A stretch of DNA of 64,000 nt, taken from Tipula vernalis. Its lineage: Eukaryota > Arthropoda > Insecta > Diptera > Tipulidae. The notes beneath the pieces are model-generated. The model searched no databases. It was not told the DNA's origin and worked only from the letters and a program-made list of their open reading frames with translations. Positions 1 through 10,857 of the stretch are shown here, in pieces. A program made the translations under genes and the position numbers. The stretch is taken from NCBI GenBank assembly GCA_958295665.1, contig OY282560.1:94154311-94218310 (forward strand), given 5' to 3'. Position 1 is the stretch's first letter, and each line of letters starts with the position of its first letter.

Positions 1-75
1 CTCCATATTTAAGAATTAATAAATAAATAAATATATTATAACGTCAATAAATAATATAAATCTTTTATATAGTCC
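1..75 (+). repeat. 3' end of the 5' LTR of the Gypsy element
   Basis: This AT-rich stretch matches 13968-14039 almost base for base and diverges just after TAGTCCAT. I place the LTR end at the CCA. It contains AATAAA-type polyadenylation sequences. No standard TGG-type primer binding site follows directly, so the tRNA primer is unresolved. Confidence 0.75.
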
Positions 76-145
76 ATCGTGTTTAACCTCAAAAGTGTCG
101 TGAACATTCAGTTTATATTATAACATTATTCATCATAAAATCATA

Positions 146-1265
146 ATGGATAGAGCATTGTTAGAATTTTTACAATCACAATCTGAAACAATAGATCTTC
201 TTAATAATAGATTGGAGGAAACAAATAAAAAACTCAATGAAAATGTAGCAACTGGAAATATTGTCGGAAATCCAGTGAATGTTCCTTGGCCAGCACCGTT
301 GAATGTAGATACCGGTGACGTAAGGAAAAATTTGGAAATTTTCGAAAATAATTGGAAAGATTATTGCAATGCTACAGGTATGAATTTGTGGGAAAAATCA
401 AAAAATGTACAAAAACGAGCTTGATGCTATCGGCGATAGGTACCACAGCCAAAACAAGGTACATGGATTTTGGTTTGACAGATGAAGATAAAGAATCCGA
501 AGAAAAAGCTATAAAAAAAAATTCGTGATTGTGTGGTAGCTAAATCCAACGTCATATACGACAGGTACATGTTTAACACATGTAACCAATACATTGATGA
601 ATCTTTCGATTTTTATTTGATAAGATTAAAGAAATTAGTGAAGTTGTGTAATTATGGTAATGATGATATTTCGAATGAATTGCTACGAGATCGAATAGTA
701 GTGGGTATCAAAGATACACTTCTAAAGAAGAAATTAATGGAAATTCCAGACTTGACCTTAACCAAAGCGATGGATGTTTGCAAAATTGCCGAAGTGGCCC
801 AAGATAGGTTATCAAGTATGAAGAGTGATGAAACGAACGTAGCCAACCCGGTTAACAAGATTACCAATAAATCAGCGGAAAGTGTCAAACGAAAATGTAA
901 GTTTTGCGCTGCGTGGCATGTTTTTGAAAAAGGGACATGCCCCGCTTTAGGAAAAACTTGTTCAATATGTAAAAAGAAAAATCATTTAGAAGTGGCATGT
1001 TTCAAGAATAATAATAGCACCAATAAACGGAAAACGAATCGAGTTAACGAGATCTGTAACAACAATCCGAACGGCAGTGCTGAAGTTTCCAGTGAAGATG
1101 ATAATGATAATCATAAAAGTTTATTGATTGCTAAAATTGACGGAAAATCAACGGTTTCTTCCAAGTTTAATATAATTGCAACGTTGAAGTTAAAATTTGG
1201 AAATGTATGGAAACAGGTCGAGTGTATGTTGGACACGGGCTCAAATTCGTGTTTAGTAGGTTATA
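146..1265 (+). pseudogene. gag: Gypsy gag with CHCC/CCHC zinc knuckles, frameshifted
   Basis: An ATG opens at 146. The first frame (146-424) gives a helical N-terminus. The sequence continues in another frame across about 420-520 and returns to the first frame from about 530, so there is a pair of compensating small indels next to A-runs. The region around 895-1005 encodes two metal-binding knuckles (C-x2-C-x3-H-x6-C followed by C-x2-C-x4-H-x4-C), which would bind the element's RNA in the particle. Sequence past 1160 runs into the protease. A further frameshift occurs near 1265. As it stands it cannot make a complete Gag. Confidence 0.8.
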
Positions 1266-1691
1266 GTGTATAAAGCATTAATGGGCCAGAAAAATCCAGT
1301 AGTCTCCAAATCGAAATATGAACTGATTGATTTCAACGGGAATTCCATTAAAACTATTGGAGAAGTTAAGATCCCATGTGAAATTAATAAACAGCGGTAT
1401 ACTCTTTTGTTTCAAGTTGTCAACAGAAATCATGGTCTATTGTTGTCATCAAACGCATGCTCTGCATTAAAATTAGTTAAGTACAGTGACAAAGTTAAAA
1501 GTAATCCAAGGAATTTCGAATATAATCATCTGCAAGTTATTGAAACAGTTAGGAAAATAGATGCTGAGCGAATTATCGAAAAATATAACGATGTATTTGG
1601 GGACTATGGTCTGCTTCCAGGAGAAGTTGAGCTGGATATAGATAAAGATGTCAAACCAGTTATCAGGGTGGCTGAGACCAAATGTTACTAA
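1160..1691 (+). pseudogene. pol: Gypsy aspartic protease and start of RT, split by a mariner
   Basis: The protease active site LDTGS is encoded at about 1228-1242 in the gag frame. The next open frame (1266-1691) carries the rest of the protease and then the KPV motif that precedes the RT fingers in Gypsy Pol. The ORF runs out inside the mariner inverted repeat that begins at 1663, so its last nine codons are transposon sequence. The matching downstream part resumes at 2977. Confidence 0.78.
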
Positions 1692-2974
1692 CTTCACTCT
1701 GCTGTCATTTGTGTAGTTGTCATTTTCGCGCATTAATTTTTTGACAGATTGAACTTTGGTTAGTTGTTTATATGTGGTCAATAAATAATTGTTCTAAATT
1801 AATATCTTAATAAAAAATCGTAATGGAATTCAAACGTAATAGTGTAATTGCACTGTATTTGGGTGGAAATTCACAAACAGCAATAGTTCGTCAGCTCCAG
1901 CATTTGAATGTGAATAAAATGTTTGTGTATCGAACCATAACTCGATACAACGAAACTGGTAGCATCGCTAAACGCAACAGAGGCGGTCCTAAAAAGACAG
2001 CAACATCAAAAGAAATGATACGAAAGGTGAAGAAACGAATCCAACGAAATCCTCGTCAAAGTGCCAATCAATTAGCCGCACGTCTACATGTTTCACGATA
2101 CAGCATTCAAACCATATTGAAAAATGAACTACACTTGAAGCCCTACAAGATACAAAAAGTTCAAGATCTTACGGAGGCACAAAAAAAAGTTAGGCTTGAA
2201 AGAACACGAGCATTGAAGGCCTTGGCCGAACGTGATGAGATTCCAAAAATTGTCTTTTCTGATGAGAAAATTTTCACCATTCAACAGCATGTGAATAAAC
2301 AAAATGATCGTGTTTGGTTAGAGGACAAGTCCAACGATAATTTGGACACAAGAGTTGCCATGCGCAAGCAATCACCAGCTTATGTTATGGTTTGGGCTGC
2401 AGTTACTGCAGATGGACGCACTCCTCTGGTTTTCATCGAACATGGAGTCAAGGTAAACCAAGAGATGTACCGCCAAAAGATCCTAAACGATGCTTTGCTA
2501 CCTTGGGCACGTAAACACTTTGGTACGAACCGTTGGACATTCCAACAGGACTCGGCACCGTCACACAAAGCTCGAGCGACACAGCAATTTTTACAAAATT
2601 GCGTTCCGCGGCTGATTTCGTCGAAAGAATGGCCACCATATTCACCAGACTTGAATCCCATGGATTTCTCCATATGGTCCATTTTGGAGAGTAAGGTGTC
2701 CACTAAAAAATACGAAAGTGTTGATGCATTGAAGTCAGCTCTTGTTCGAGAATGGAATAAAATTCCGCAAGCCCACGTTCGGTCAGCATGCAATGCTTTC
2801 TATGGAAGACTGAATCAAATAATCAAAGCCAAAGGAGGTCATATCGAGCAGTAACATGTTTTTCATAAAATGTAATATGTTTTCAACATATTCCACGAAA
2901 TTTCAATAAAAAATAATCAAAATTAAAAAAATTACAGCGTTTTCATTTGGTAACACTTGGTCTCAGCCACCCTG
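1663..2974 (+). mobile_element. maT-type mariner (DD37D), apparently complete
   Basis: Inverted repeats of about 27 bp occur at 1664-1690 and 2948-2974 (CAGGGTGGCTGAGACCAA at the outer end, two mismatches). They are flanked by TA at 1661-1662 and 2975-2976, the usual Tc1/mariner target duplication. The left end carries one extra T before CAGGG that the right end lacks. Element plus one TA is 1314 bp, exactly 438 codons, and the interrupted Gypsy frame is open across the pre-insertion site. The single gene is intact. It entered a Gypsy copy that had little or no decay at this point. Confidence 0.92.
1823..2854 (+). CDS. mariner/maT transposase, DD37D catalytic triad, intact
   Basis: A 343-residue protein, the normal size for Tc1/mariner transposases. 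The N-terminal 110 residues form paired helix-turn-helix domains that would bind the inverted repeats, with a basic GRPR-like linker near residue 54 (NRGGPKK). The catalytic RNase H-fold domain has D147 (FSDEKIF), D243 (QQDSAPSHK) and D281 (SPDLNPMDF). There are 37 residues between the second and third aspartates, the DD37D signature of the maT family. ATG at 1823 is the first in frame and the stop is TAA at 2852. No frameshift or premature stop is present. The enzyme would cut and paste its own element at TA sites in the nucleus. Confidence 0.93.
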   Translation: MEFKRNSVIALYLGGNSQTAIVRQLQHLNVNKMFVYRTITRYNETGSIAKRNRGGPKKTATSKEMIRKVKKRIQRNPRQSANQLAARLHVSRYSIQTILKNELHLKPYKIQKVQDLTEAQKKVRLERTRALKALAERDEIPKIVFSDEKIFTIQQHVNKQNDRVWLEDKSNDNLDTRVAMRKQSPAYVMVWAAVTADGRTPLVFIEHGVKVNQEMYRQKILNDALLPWARKHFGTNRWTFQQDSAPSHKARATQQFLQNCVPRLISSKEWPPYSPDLNPMDFSIWSILESKVSTKKYESVDALKSALVREWNKIPQAHVRSACNAFYGRLNQIIKAKGGHIEQ

Positions 2975-2976
2975 TA

Positions 2977-4543
2977 CAAAGAGCGCGTCGTATATTCCAG
3001 TGATTTATAGCGATAAGTTGAAAGTTGAACTCAAAAAATTAGTTCAAGACGGAATTATCGAAAAGATAACGAAACATACGGATTGGGTTAGTAATGTTTT
3101 GATTGTTAAAAAACCGAATTCATTTCGAATATGCTTAGATCCAATTCCTCTCAATAAAGCTCTAAAGAGACCAAATTTTCAATTTACTACAGTTGATGAA
3201 ATTTTACCAGAACTGGGAAAGGTTCAAGTTTTCTCAACGTGTGACGCAGCAAGGGGTTTCTGGCAAGTAAAATTAACAAAATCCAGCAGTGAATTGGCAT
3301 GCTTTTGGACGCCATTTGGACGCTACGTCTGGAAACGCTTACTTTTTGGCATTTGTTCAGCGCCTGAAATTTTCCAGATGAAGATGTATGAAATGACACA
3401 TGATATTAAAGGTGTGAGGTGTTAGCAGATGATCTTTTGATATATGGGAGCGGTGATAACAAAGAGGAGGCGCTTTTTGACCATAATAAAAATTTAGAAA
3501 GTTTAATGATTCGACTTCGACATTATAATTGTAAATTAAATAAATCAAAATTGAAGTTATGCCAGTCATCTGTAAAATTTTTTGGTCATATTCTATCAAA
3601 TGAAGGCCTTAAAGCAGATATATCAAAAATCAGTGCTATTCAAAATATGAAATCTCCAGAAAATAAAAACGATCTTCAACGATTTATGGGCATGATCAAT
3701 TATCTAGCGAGATACATAAAAGATTTAAGCACACATTGTACTCCATTACGAAAACTGTTGTTGGAAGATACTCCTTGGATTTGGACAAAAACTCAGGAGG
3801 ATGAGTTCAAAAAATTAAAGTTCCTAGTTGGGAATGTTAAAACCTTGAAGTATTTTGACTGTACTAAGCCAATTACAATAGAGTGTGGCTTGGGCGCTGC
3901 ATTATTTCAACAAGACGATATTATCGCATATGCTTCCAGAACATTGACGCCTATAGAGCGCAATTATGCTCAGATAGAGAAAGAGTTGCTCGCGATTGTG
4001 TTTGCGTGCATCAGGTTCGACCAGATGATCGTTGGTCATATGTGTACCGTAAAAACTGATCACAAGCCTTTGATCAATATTTTTCAAAAGCTATTGCTTA
4101 AAGCACCGAATCGACTTCAGTTAATGTTAATGATCCTGCAACGTTATGCTTTAAAATTGGAGTTTATAGAAGGAAAAAACAATATTATTGCAGATACACT
4201 ATCAAGAATGCCAGTAGAAAATGATGATAATGATATAATACCTCGTGAAAAAAAATGTATACATCTAATTGAGAATGTTAATCCAGTACAAGGGTTAAAT
4301 ATAACCGACGAAAGAATAGAGAATATTAGACAGGTAACTCAAAATGACAGATCTTTACAAAAACTTATTCAATTAATTACATACGGATGGTCGAATAATA
4401 TTAGAAACGTTCCTGAGGAAGTTCAACTTTATTATAAATTTAAAAATAACCTTTCAACACAAAACGGATTGATATTTATGGAGAATAGAATTTTAATTCC
4501 ATGCGAATTAAGAAAATTGATACGGTCGGACGTCAACTCTTGA
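2977..4543 (+). pseudogene. pol: Gypsy reverse transcriptase and RNase H
   Basis: From 2977 the frame interrupted by the mariner resumes and gives RT fingers and palm (FRICLDPIPLNK, FSTCDAARGFWQ). A frameshift near 3425 falls just before the catalytic ADD motif, which is read in the next frame from about 3419 (LADDLLIYGSG). That frame continues through the RT thumb and connection into RNase H (ECGLGAALF at about 3885, TDHKPL at about 4058) and the linker to integrase. The last codons, beyond about 4521, belong to the LINE insert. The enzyme would copy the element's RNA to DNA, but this copy is broken. Confidence 0.87.
4501..4521 (+). repeat. Left target-site duplication of the LINE-like insert
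   Basis: These 21 bases recur at 9360-9380 with one mismatch (G/A at the fifth position). The Gypsy pol reading frame crosses from here to 9381, so the duplication marks an insertion into the RNase H-integrase linker. A duplication of this length is typical of target-primed reverse transcription. Confidence 0.85.
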
Positions 4544-4560
4544 AGAAGACGGACGTGTTT
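4522..4560 (+). promoter_or_regulatory. Putative internal Pol II promoter (DPE-type) of the LINE
   Basis: GGACGTG at 4551-4557 fits the RGWCGTG downstream promoter element, which in insect LINEs sits about 28-34 bases after the first transcribed base. Here the insert begins at 4522, which gives +30 to +36. Position and sequence agree, but transcription is not shown. Confidence 0.5.
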
Positions 4561-4929
4561 TTCGAAATTAAAAAAAAAATTTTATTTATTTATTTAGTTT
4601 AAAGTAGTTTAGTTTAAAGTGATAATAGTTTATAAAACAAGTGAAAAAAGAAAATTGTAATATATAAGAAAGAAAAAGGAATGCAGTGTAATTTCTACAT
4701 ATGGAAAATGTGATTGTGTTTGTGTTAGAGCCAGTGTACATATTCAATATATATGAAAATATGTTGGCTAAATTAGTGTTTTATGTGCAGCTTAAGTTAC
4801 TCAGTGTTCTTATATGTACATAAGTGTAGTGATGTGTGAAATAGTTATAGTGTAGTGTTGATTAGTTTAAAATAGTGATCAAATCAAGAAGATGGACACA
4901 AACTGGGAGTTTGTGCTACAAAAAAAATT

Positions 4930-7900
4930 CTAACGGGACTTTCATAGTATCGTACGAGGTATAATTCATATTGCATGGACTGGTCTTTGTACATATGTAC
5001 ACGTAATATGAATGTGTGTAAAATTTATTGCTCTTTATTTTTATTGATTATTATATGATTATTAGGTTGGATATATACAGAGTCGATAGCGGTTCTTTGT
5101 ATACGTATTGTATACATACTATATATCCAATCTATTGTATAGGAATTTTTTTTCTCTTGTATTTCTGGTTTTTCTTGTTCTTGTTTATAGATTTGGTATG
5201 CATGTGACAGGATATGATAGTGAAAAAACATGAAATGTTGGTATGTTTTGTCATGTTATATGTATATGGGGAATGACAAAAACATCCAGCCAATGCGCAT
5301 TTAGATTGCTTCAAAATCAATTGGTTTGAATCATCAAATTCATCAAGTTTTCGGAACTGTAACTGTCACACCAAATGCAATTTAGATTGCTTTACAAGGC
5401 TACTGAAATAATACTAGTAGTATTTCCAGCACCTGTCAACTGTCTATTGGTTCTACAGAAATTTTTCGATAAAAAAATATTGTCGCTTCTATGAATATAT
5501 TAATTGTGCACTAAATATTCAGGGAAGGCGGTTTTTCTATAATTTAATACCTGCTTCATAACATATTAAAAAGATTGGAAGCTTAATTGAAATCACTCAA
5601 CCAGCGAGTCTCCTTACCATAACCACACAAAATCACGATTTTTGTAGTTTGTGCTTTACAGGTCCAATCGACCAACATCGTCATTGAAATGAGTGGAGGG
5701 CCTCAACACAGAAATGTCAATCAATCAATTTTCGAATCGCCTATGAACCTGATAATTGTAATTAGTTATCATTGGTTTTCTTTTTGAATCATCTTGGGTA
5801 CAAGTGAATAAATTGCAAGTAGTACTACAACAACTACATTGTAAAAACGAAAAATGGAATTTATTAAAAGCTTTCACCACACAAAAGCTCATTTGAATTT
5901 CGTTTGAATAATTTTATTTTGTTTCCTCCTTGTGCTGTGTAAGAGTGAAAAGTACACGGGACAAGAAAAATTAAATCTGCAGTGATTGGAATTTACAATT
6001 TTCTTCCATGCGATGGAAACAAAAATTAAATTTTCGATTCACGGGACGTAAAGGAGGGAGAATTAGATGCGATGATATTATCTACAATTTAATTTATTAA
6101 TATAGTGAATATAGTGAAGATATTATATGGTTGAATGATTTGAATTCTAGTTGCTATTAATTCTAATTAATTAATAATTTATTTAATTACTTCATCAGTC
6201 TGAAAGAAATGAGGTTATTTCTAATTGATATTTTTATACTTTTAAATTAAATTAAAGTTGCTGCTAAGTTTAATCTTGGGGTGGTTGAATAATAAATGGA
6301 TTTATGACCTAATTCAGTTTTGCGCGTATGATCATTGAGCTCAAAAGTATGATCAAAGCGTAAGCAACACCTCGAGCTTTGGCGGAAGATTATGGAAAGA
6401 AAGCCAAATTAGAAACATTATTACAATCTGATGTATCAACTAATTAATTAATAAATTATTAAATTTTAGAAGGATCACTTAGAAATCAATAGGAACAATA
6501 GTGCTTCAAAGATCGAAAAGAATCATTTGATACTAACAAATAAATTTATTTGTTTAAGAATTTAAAATGGTTCGAGGATAAATCATTCTAAAATTTGATA
6601 ATTTTATTCGTTTTCAGACTGGAAATATTTTAATTAATTTTAAAAAATTCTGAAATTGGTCATCTAATTTAAACTCTTTTTATTAATTTTTTTTTATTAA
6701 AATTTTAGAAATTACGAAATTTTAAAAGTTTTCTAAAAAATATTAAATTTTTTATAAAATTTTGAAATTTTTACTTTTATTCTGACACAGATTTGTCGTA
6801 TTTAAAAAAAATAACTTTAGTATTTTTAAGTATTTGGACATTTCGAAGAATTTAATTTTTTTGTCAAATTTCTGTAAATTTTATTAAAATAAAATTTTAC
6901 ACATAAATGGAACAAACGAATTCTGAAATAAAGTCTACTAATGATTGGTTCAGATGAATGAATTTTCAAGCTGAATCAAATTTTGCGATTTTCAAAAATT
7001 ACGTCAACTTTGGACATTACCGAATAATTTATTATAATATAATAATTGACATTCGTTATGCACCTACAATTTGGAAATTGCTCTTTGCCCAAGGAAGCTC
7101 AATTAGCTGCAGGTCTCGACCAGTTTTCTCAAAAAATTTTGGCTTCGGATCTCATTAACCAAATGCGTTATAACGATTATAAAAAGAGACTCTAAACGTT
7201 ATATCAGAACCAAAAAACAAACGGCCACTTCAAGCGATTCAAGACTGACAAAGCAAACGACGATGAGCCTCTCCATCGCCCGCTTGACAAAAATCAAATG
7301 TATGATGGGCTTTTAATATTGACTACCACCTTTTTTAGATTTTTTAAATCTTTGGGTAAATGATGAAATCTCAGTATACAAATTTCTCAGGTCAACTGGC
7401 ACTCTGGAGGCCTAACCTACAAAGTTTTAAATCATTATCCGGAGCACTCTCATAGAAGAAATTAGATCCTTTCGAGTCAGCTCCTGATTCAAGTTTAATT
7501 CCGCTAATTTATTTAATATCTACAGCATTTTTATCTTATTATTACCTAAATTTGCAAAATGCAGGTGGGTTTCCTTTTAATTTCTTTTAACATGCGATTC
7601 ATTAGTTGGAACTAACTTTCCTAAAACAAGTTACATGAACTTGTAAGTTATTTTTTCCGAGAGAAACTTCAATGCTTTTATTTCGTAACACAACAAAATG
7701 TGCAGCATAATTGGTCCCAAACAATTTAAAACAGATGACTGTATGCATAAGAAGCAAGCAAAATCCAACTGTTTGCTGGGGTCATGGTGCAGTAAATAAA
7801 ACCAAACACTTCGAAGTTATTAATAGTGAGCAACAACTGTAAAGGAATAAAAAAATATTTCAATATTTCATAATCAGCAAACGTAGGACCATCCAGTTCA

Positions 7901-8690
7901 ACGAAACGAGTCAATAAAGTGTTTAAAATAAATAAAATTCGTGTGTGAAATGGCTTTGCTGACGAAAAGAATCTCGAGCCTATAGGGAGTAGAGTCTAAC
8001 CTGAGAGTCTTTAGTCCTATTTGGAACGATGTATCAACTAAATGTTACTCTCCTGTAAACTGGTACTTTTTAAAGCATTAAACGATTCAGCGCATTCGAA
8101 AGAAAACTGTGAGGCCGTCCATAAGATGGATAGGCTACAATCAAAGAGCTTTTACGATAATGAATCAGATGATATCAAAGGCATTTTTAAAGCTTTATTA
8201 GTCGACAATTTTATTTAAAAAAATTCACATTCCAAAAGCTTTTCCAAATATCGTTTAAAAGGTTTAGTGTACAATGTCTGATTAATTTGCCATTAGGGCT
8301 TTCATTAAAAACTTCTTATTACGAAACGTTTTATTAAATTTAGTAGTTAGGTCTATGAAAGCTCTAATTAATTTTTAATAACCGGTTAAAATGATCAATT
8401 ATTTCCGTTAAGCGCCACATACATATATTATACAAAAAAGCTCTACTTTATTAGAATTACTTTTTTAATATTTTGCAAAAATTTTAGAAATTACGAAGTT
8501 TGAAAAGTTTTCTAAAAAATATTAAATTTTTTATAAAATTTTGAAATTTTTACTTTTATTCTGACACAGATTTGTCAGATTAAAAAAAAAAAACTTTAGT
8601 ATGGACATTTCGAAGAATTTAATTTTTTTGTCAAATTTCTGTAAATTTTATTAAAATAAATTTTTACACATAAATGGAACAAACGAATTC
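4930..8690. other. Long AT-rich interior of the LINE-like insert, no genes seen
   Basis: No convincing coding sequence. The listed open frames here are short and match no family I recognise. The only structure I see is a pair of direct repeats (6700-6924 and 8480-8691). The stretch may be a further insertion, or captured sequence. Confidence 0.5.
6700..6924 (+). repeat. Direct repeat, copy 1 (about 215 bp)
   Basis: About 90% identical by eye to 8480-8691, same orientation, about 1.78 kb apart. Both copies end in GGAACAAACGAATTCTG. Differences are small indels in A/T runs. No TG...CA ends or target duplications, so these do not look like LTRs. Confidence 0.8.
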
Positions 8691-8691
8691 T
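8480..8691 (+). repeat. Direct repeat, copy 2
   Basis: Second copy of 6700-6924. It abuts the GC-richer 3' part of the LINE insert starting about 8692, so one repeat boundary coincides with a change in composition. Confidence 0.8.
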
Positions 8692-9359
8692 GGGGGCGAG
8701 TAGCAGGCACAGCAGAGACGCAACGATTTGGCACAGCGAGTAGCAGGCACAGCAGAGACACAACGTCAAGCAACACTACCTACAGTTAGTACAAATTTGG
8801 GTGACCGCATGGGAACATGATGATGGATCGAAATCTCGCCCCCTCTCACAACCGCCGATGGAAAAAATGGTGGAGGGGAATAATAATAGTTGTTTACAGC
8901 TTTTCAGAAAAAAATAGTTTGCGGTACCAGGATATTTGTGTTGTCATTGTGTCTTCTTTTCAGGTTGGAGCAAGTAGAACTTTAAAATTGTATTGTCTTG
9001 TGATATTACTAAAACAATATATTACTTACAAATTTACTAACTATCATACTTAGGTGTCTGGAACCGGGTTGAGTCTTTGTTGCTAACATTCCTTTCCCAT
9101 CCCTCGATCTTGTTATATGTAAAAAAGGTGTACGACGGCGGCCTGGCCAGGGGCGGATATCACACTATTAGACTTACGTGGTTATCGATATGGCGCCTTT
9201 CTTTACGGGGCTTGGCTTCATGAAGAATGGTGTCGTGAAGAATGGTGTCGTGTTGTAAACATGAGTATAGCAGTATAGTGGTGTGGTATTCGCATTTATA
9301 ATCCGGGAGACTTGCTTAATGCTTGATCGTACATCGCAATCAATCAATCAATCAAATCA
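8692..9359 (+). other. 3' region of the LINE-like insert, with a 42-bp tandem duplication
   Basis: A 28-bp block starting GCGAGTAGCAGGCACAGCAG is present twice (about 8696-8724 and 8738-8765). The segment is more GC-rich than the interior, holds no recognisable ORF and ends in the (AATC)n tail. It is probably the LINE 3' untranslated region. Confidence 0.5.
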
Positions 9360-9380
9360 ATGCAAATTAAGAAAATTGAT
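9360..9380 (+). repeat. Right target-site duplication of the LINE-like insert
   Basis: Partner of 4501-4521 with one mismatch. It directly follows the (AATC)n tail. Confidence 0.85.
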
Positions 9381-10410
9381 GTACAAACGTACATGTGAGT
9401 CATAATGGTGTTGAGAGTCAACTCTTCGCCTCGCAAGGGAGAATGTTTTGTGGCCAGGTATGAGTTCTGAGATTCGGGAAATGGTAAAAAAATGTGATAT
9501 TTGTGCAAAATATGCAAGTTCTCTTGCAAAACCACCGATGCTGGCTAACGATATCGCAACTTACCCATTTCAATTCATATCGATGGATGTATTTTTCACT
9601 CATTATAAAGGAAAACAAACAAAATTTTTAGTAACTGTATGCCACTACTCGGATTATATTGAGCTGGATATATTAAATTATATGACTTCCAATTCAGTTG
9701 CTAACGTACGCAAACACCATTTCAGCCGCTATGGAATACCTCAAAGAGTCTTAACAGATAATGGAACAAACTTTGTTAGTAAAGAGTTCGCATATTTTGC
9801 TTCGCAGTGGAAATTTACCCATGTTGTTTCTTTACCACATTATCCTCAAAGCAATGATAAAGGTGGATCAGCTGTAAAAATAGCCAAACGCCTAATACAA
9901 AAAAGTGAAGAAAGTGGCGAAGATATCTGGTATTCTTTGTTACATTGGCGGAATATTCCTAACAAAACAAATTCGAGCCCAGCTCAGAGAATGCTGTCAA
10001 AAAGAACGCGAACAGGAATACCTATAATAACATCGAATTTTAAACCCGAAATAATTAAAAATGTTCCGGAGAAACTGGAAGAGAATCGACGTCGGGCCAA
10101 ATACTATTATGATCAAAAAACGAAATCTCTTCCACCATTGACTATTGGACAACCAGTATTTGTTCAATTAAATCCCGATAATAATAAACTATGGACAAAA
10201 GTGACCATAGAAAATAGAATCACGGATAGATCATATGCGATCAATGTTGATGATTCATCTTATCGACGAGATTTGATTCATATAAAGCCTCGTCTTTCTG
10301 ATGATGCAATTACTATAAAGACGAAAGAGGATATCTACGATGAAGAAACTAGCGGTACCATCGATCTAAACACCGATAATGTTTTAAGACAGAATGTTTG
10401 TGTAGGATAA
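9381..10410 (+). pseudogene. pol: Gypsy integrase (zinc-binding and catalytic core)
   Basis: The pol frame resumes after the LINE target duplication but shifts within the HHCC finger (9395-9445). The open part from 9448 starts inside the finger (WPGM, then CDIC) and continues into the catalytic core: D in SMDVFF, D in LTDNGTNF and the region around NDKGGSAVKIAKR, where the third acidic residue E is expected. The usual E-x2-K is not evident because the motif reads GGSAVKIA. The frame ends at a TAA at 10408-10410, and the C-terminal tail is found only after 13518. Integrase would join the cDNA to host DNA. Confidence 0.82.
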
Positions 10411-10850
10411 AAAACAAACTATCAATTCTAATTTGTAAGTAAAGAATTATTATTAATTTGTTACGACTGGCATACGTCTCCACTTGGAACAGTGACGATT
10501 TTTTTTTTCGAAAATTCCAAACGCTCAAATAATTTGAAATTTTTCTTTAATTATAAAATACCATGACCACCATAGTGTTGTATATACATATGCTCTAATT
10601 TATGCTTTGCCAAATTCAGATTTAATATTCTCACCGATTGCTATGTAAACATATTTTAAATTTTTTTTCCCTCATTTACTTGTTTCCTATATTGTCATGT
10701 ACAGACATATATATCTCTTGCGAGTTGGTGTGTGTACATGTATTATGTAGTATGAGATGGAATATTTGGTTATTAAAATATTCAATCTGGAATATTCGAT
10801 TTTTCTTTCTGGTATCATTGGCTTAAATTAACGCGTGATATTTGCTCTGG
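10411..10850. other. Intergenic AT-rich sequence, nothing recognised
   Basis: No gene seen. GTAAGT at about 10434 is a consensus splice donor shape and is discussed under findings. Confidence 0.4.
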
Positions 10851-10857
10851 GTGGGGA

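Larger units (their letters stand above)
4522..9359 (+). mobile_element. LINE-like (non-LTR) insert with internal promoter, coding core lost
   Basis: The insert lies between the two 21-bp duplications. Its 5' edge carries GGACGTG at 4551-4557, about 30 bases in, which matches the downstream promoter element of Drosophila LINE internal promoters. Its 3' edge is a (AATC)n tail (about 9336-9359), the short-repeat tail of I-, R1- or LOA-type LINEs. I see no RT, endonuclease or Gag homology inside, so the original ORFs have been replaced or deleted. It is either a processed derivative or an unusual non-autonomous LINE. Confidence 0.68.

Noticed and set aside
2380..2793. 137-residue minus-strand ORF
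   Set aside because: Antisense of the intact maT transposase; no family resemblance.
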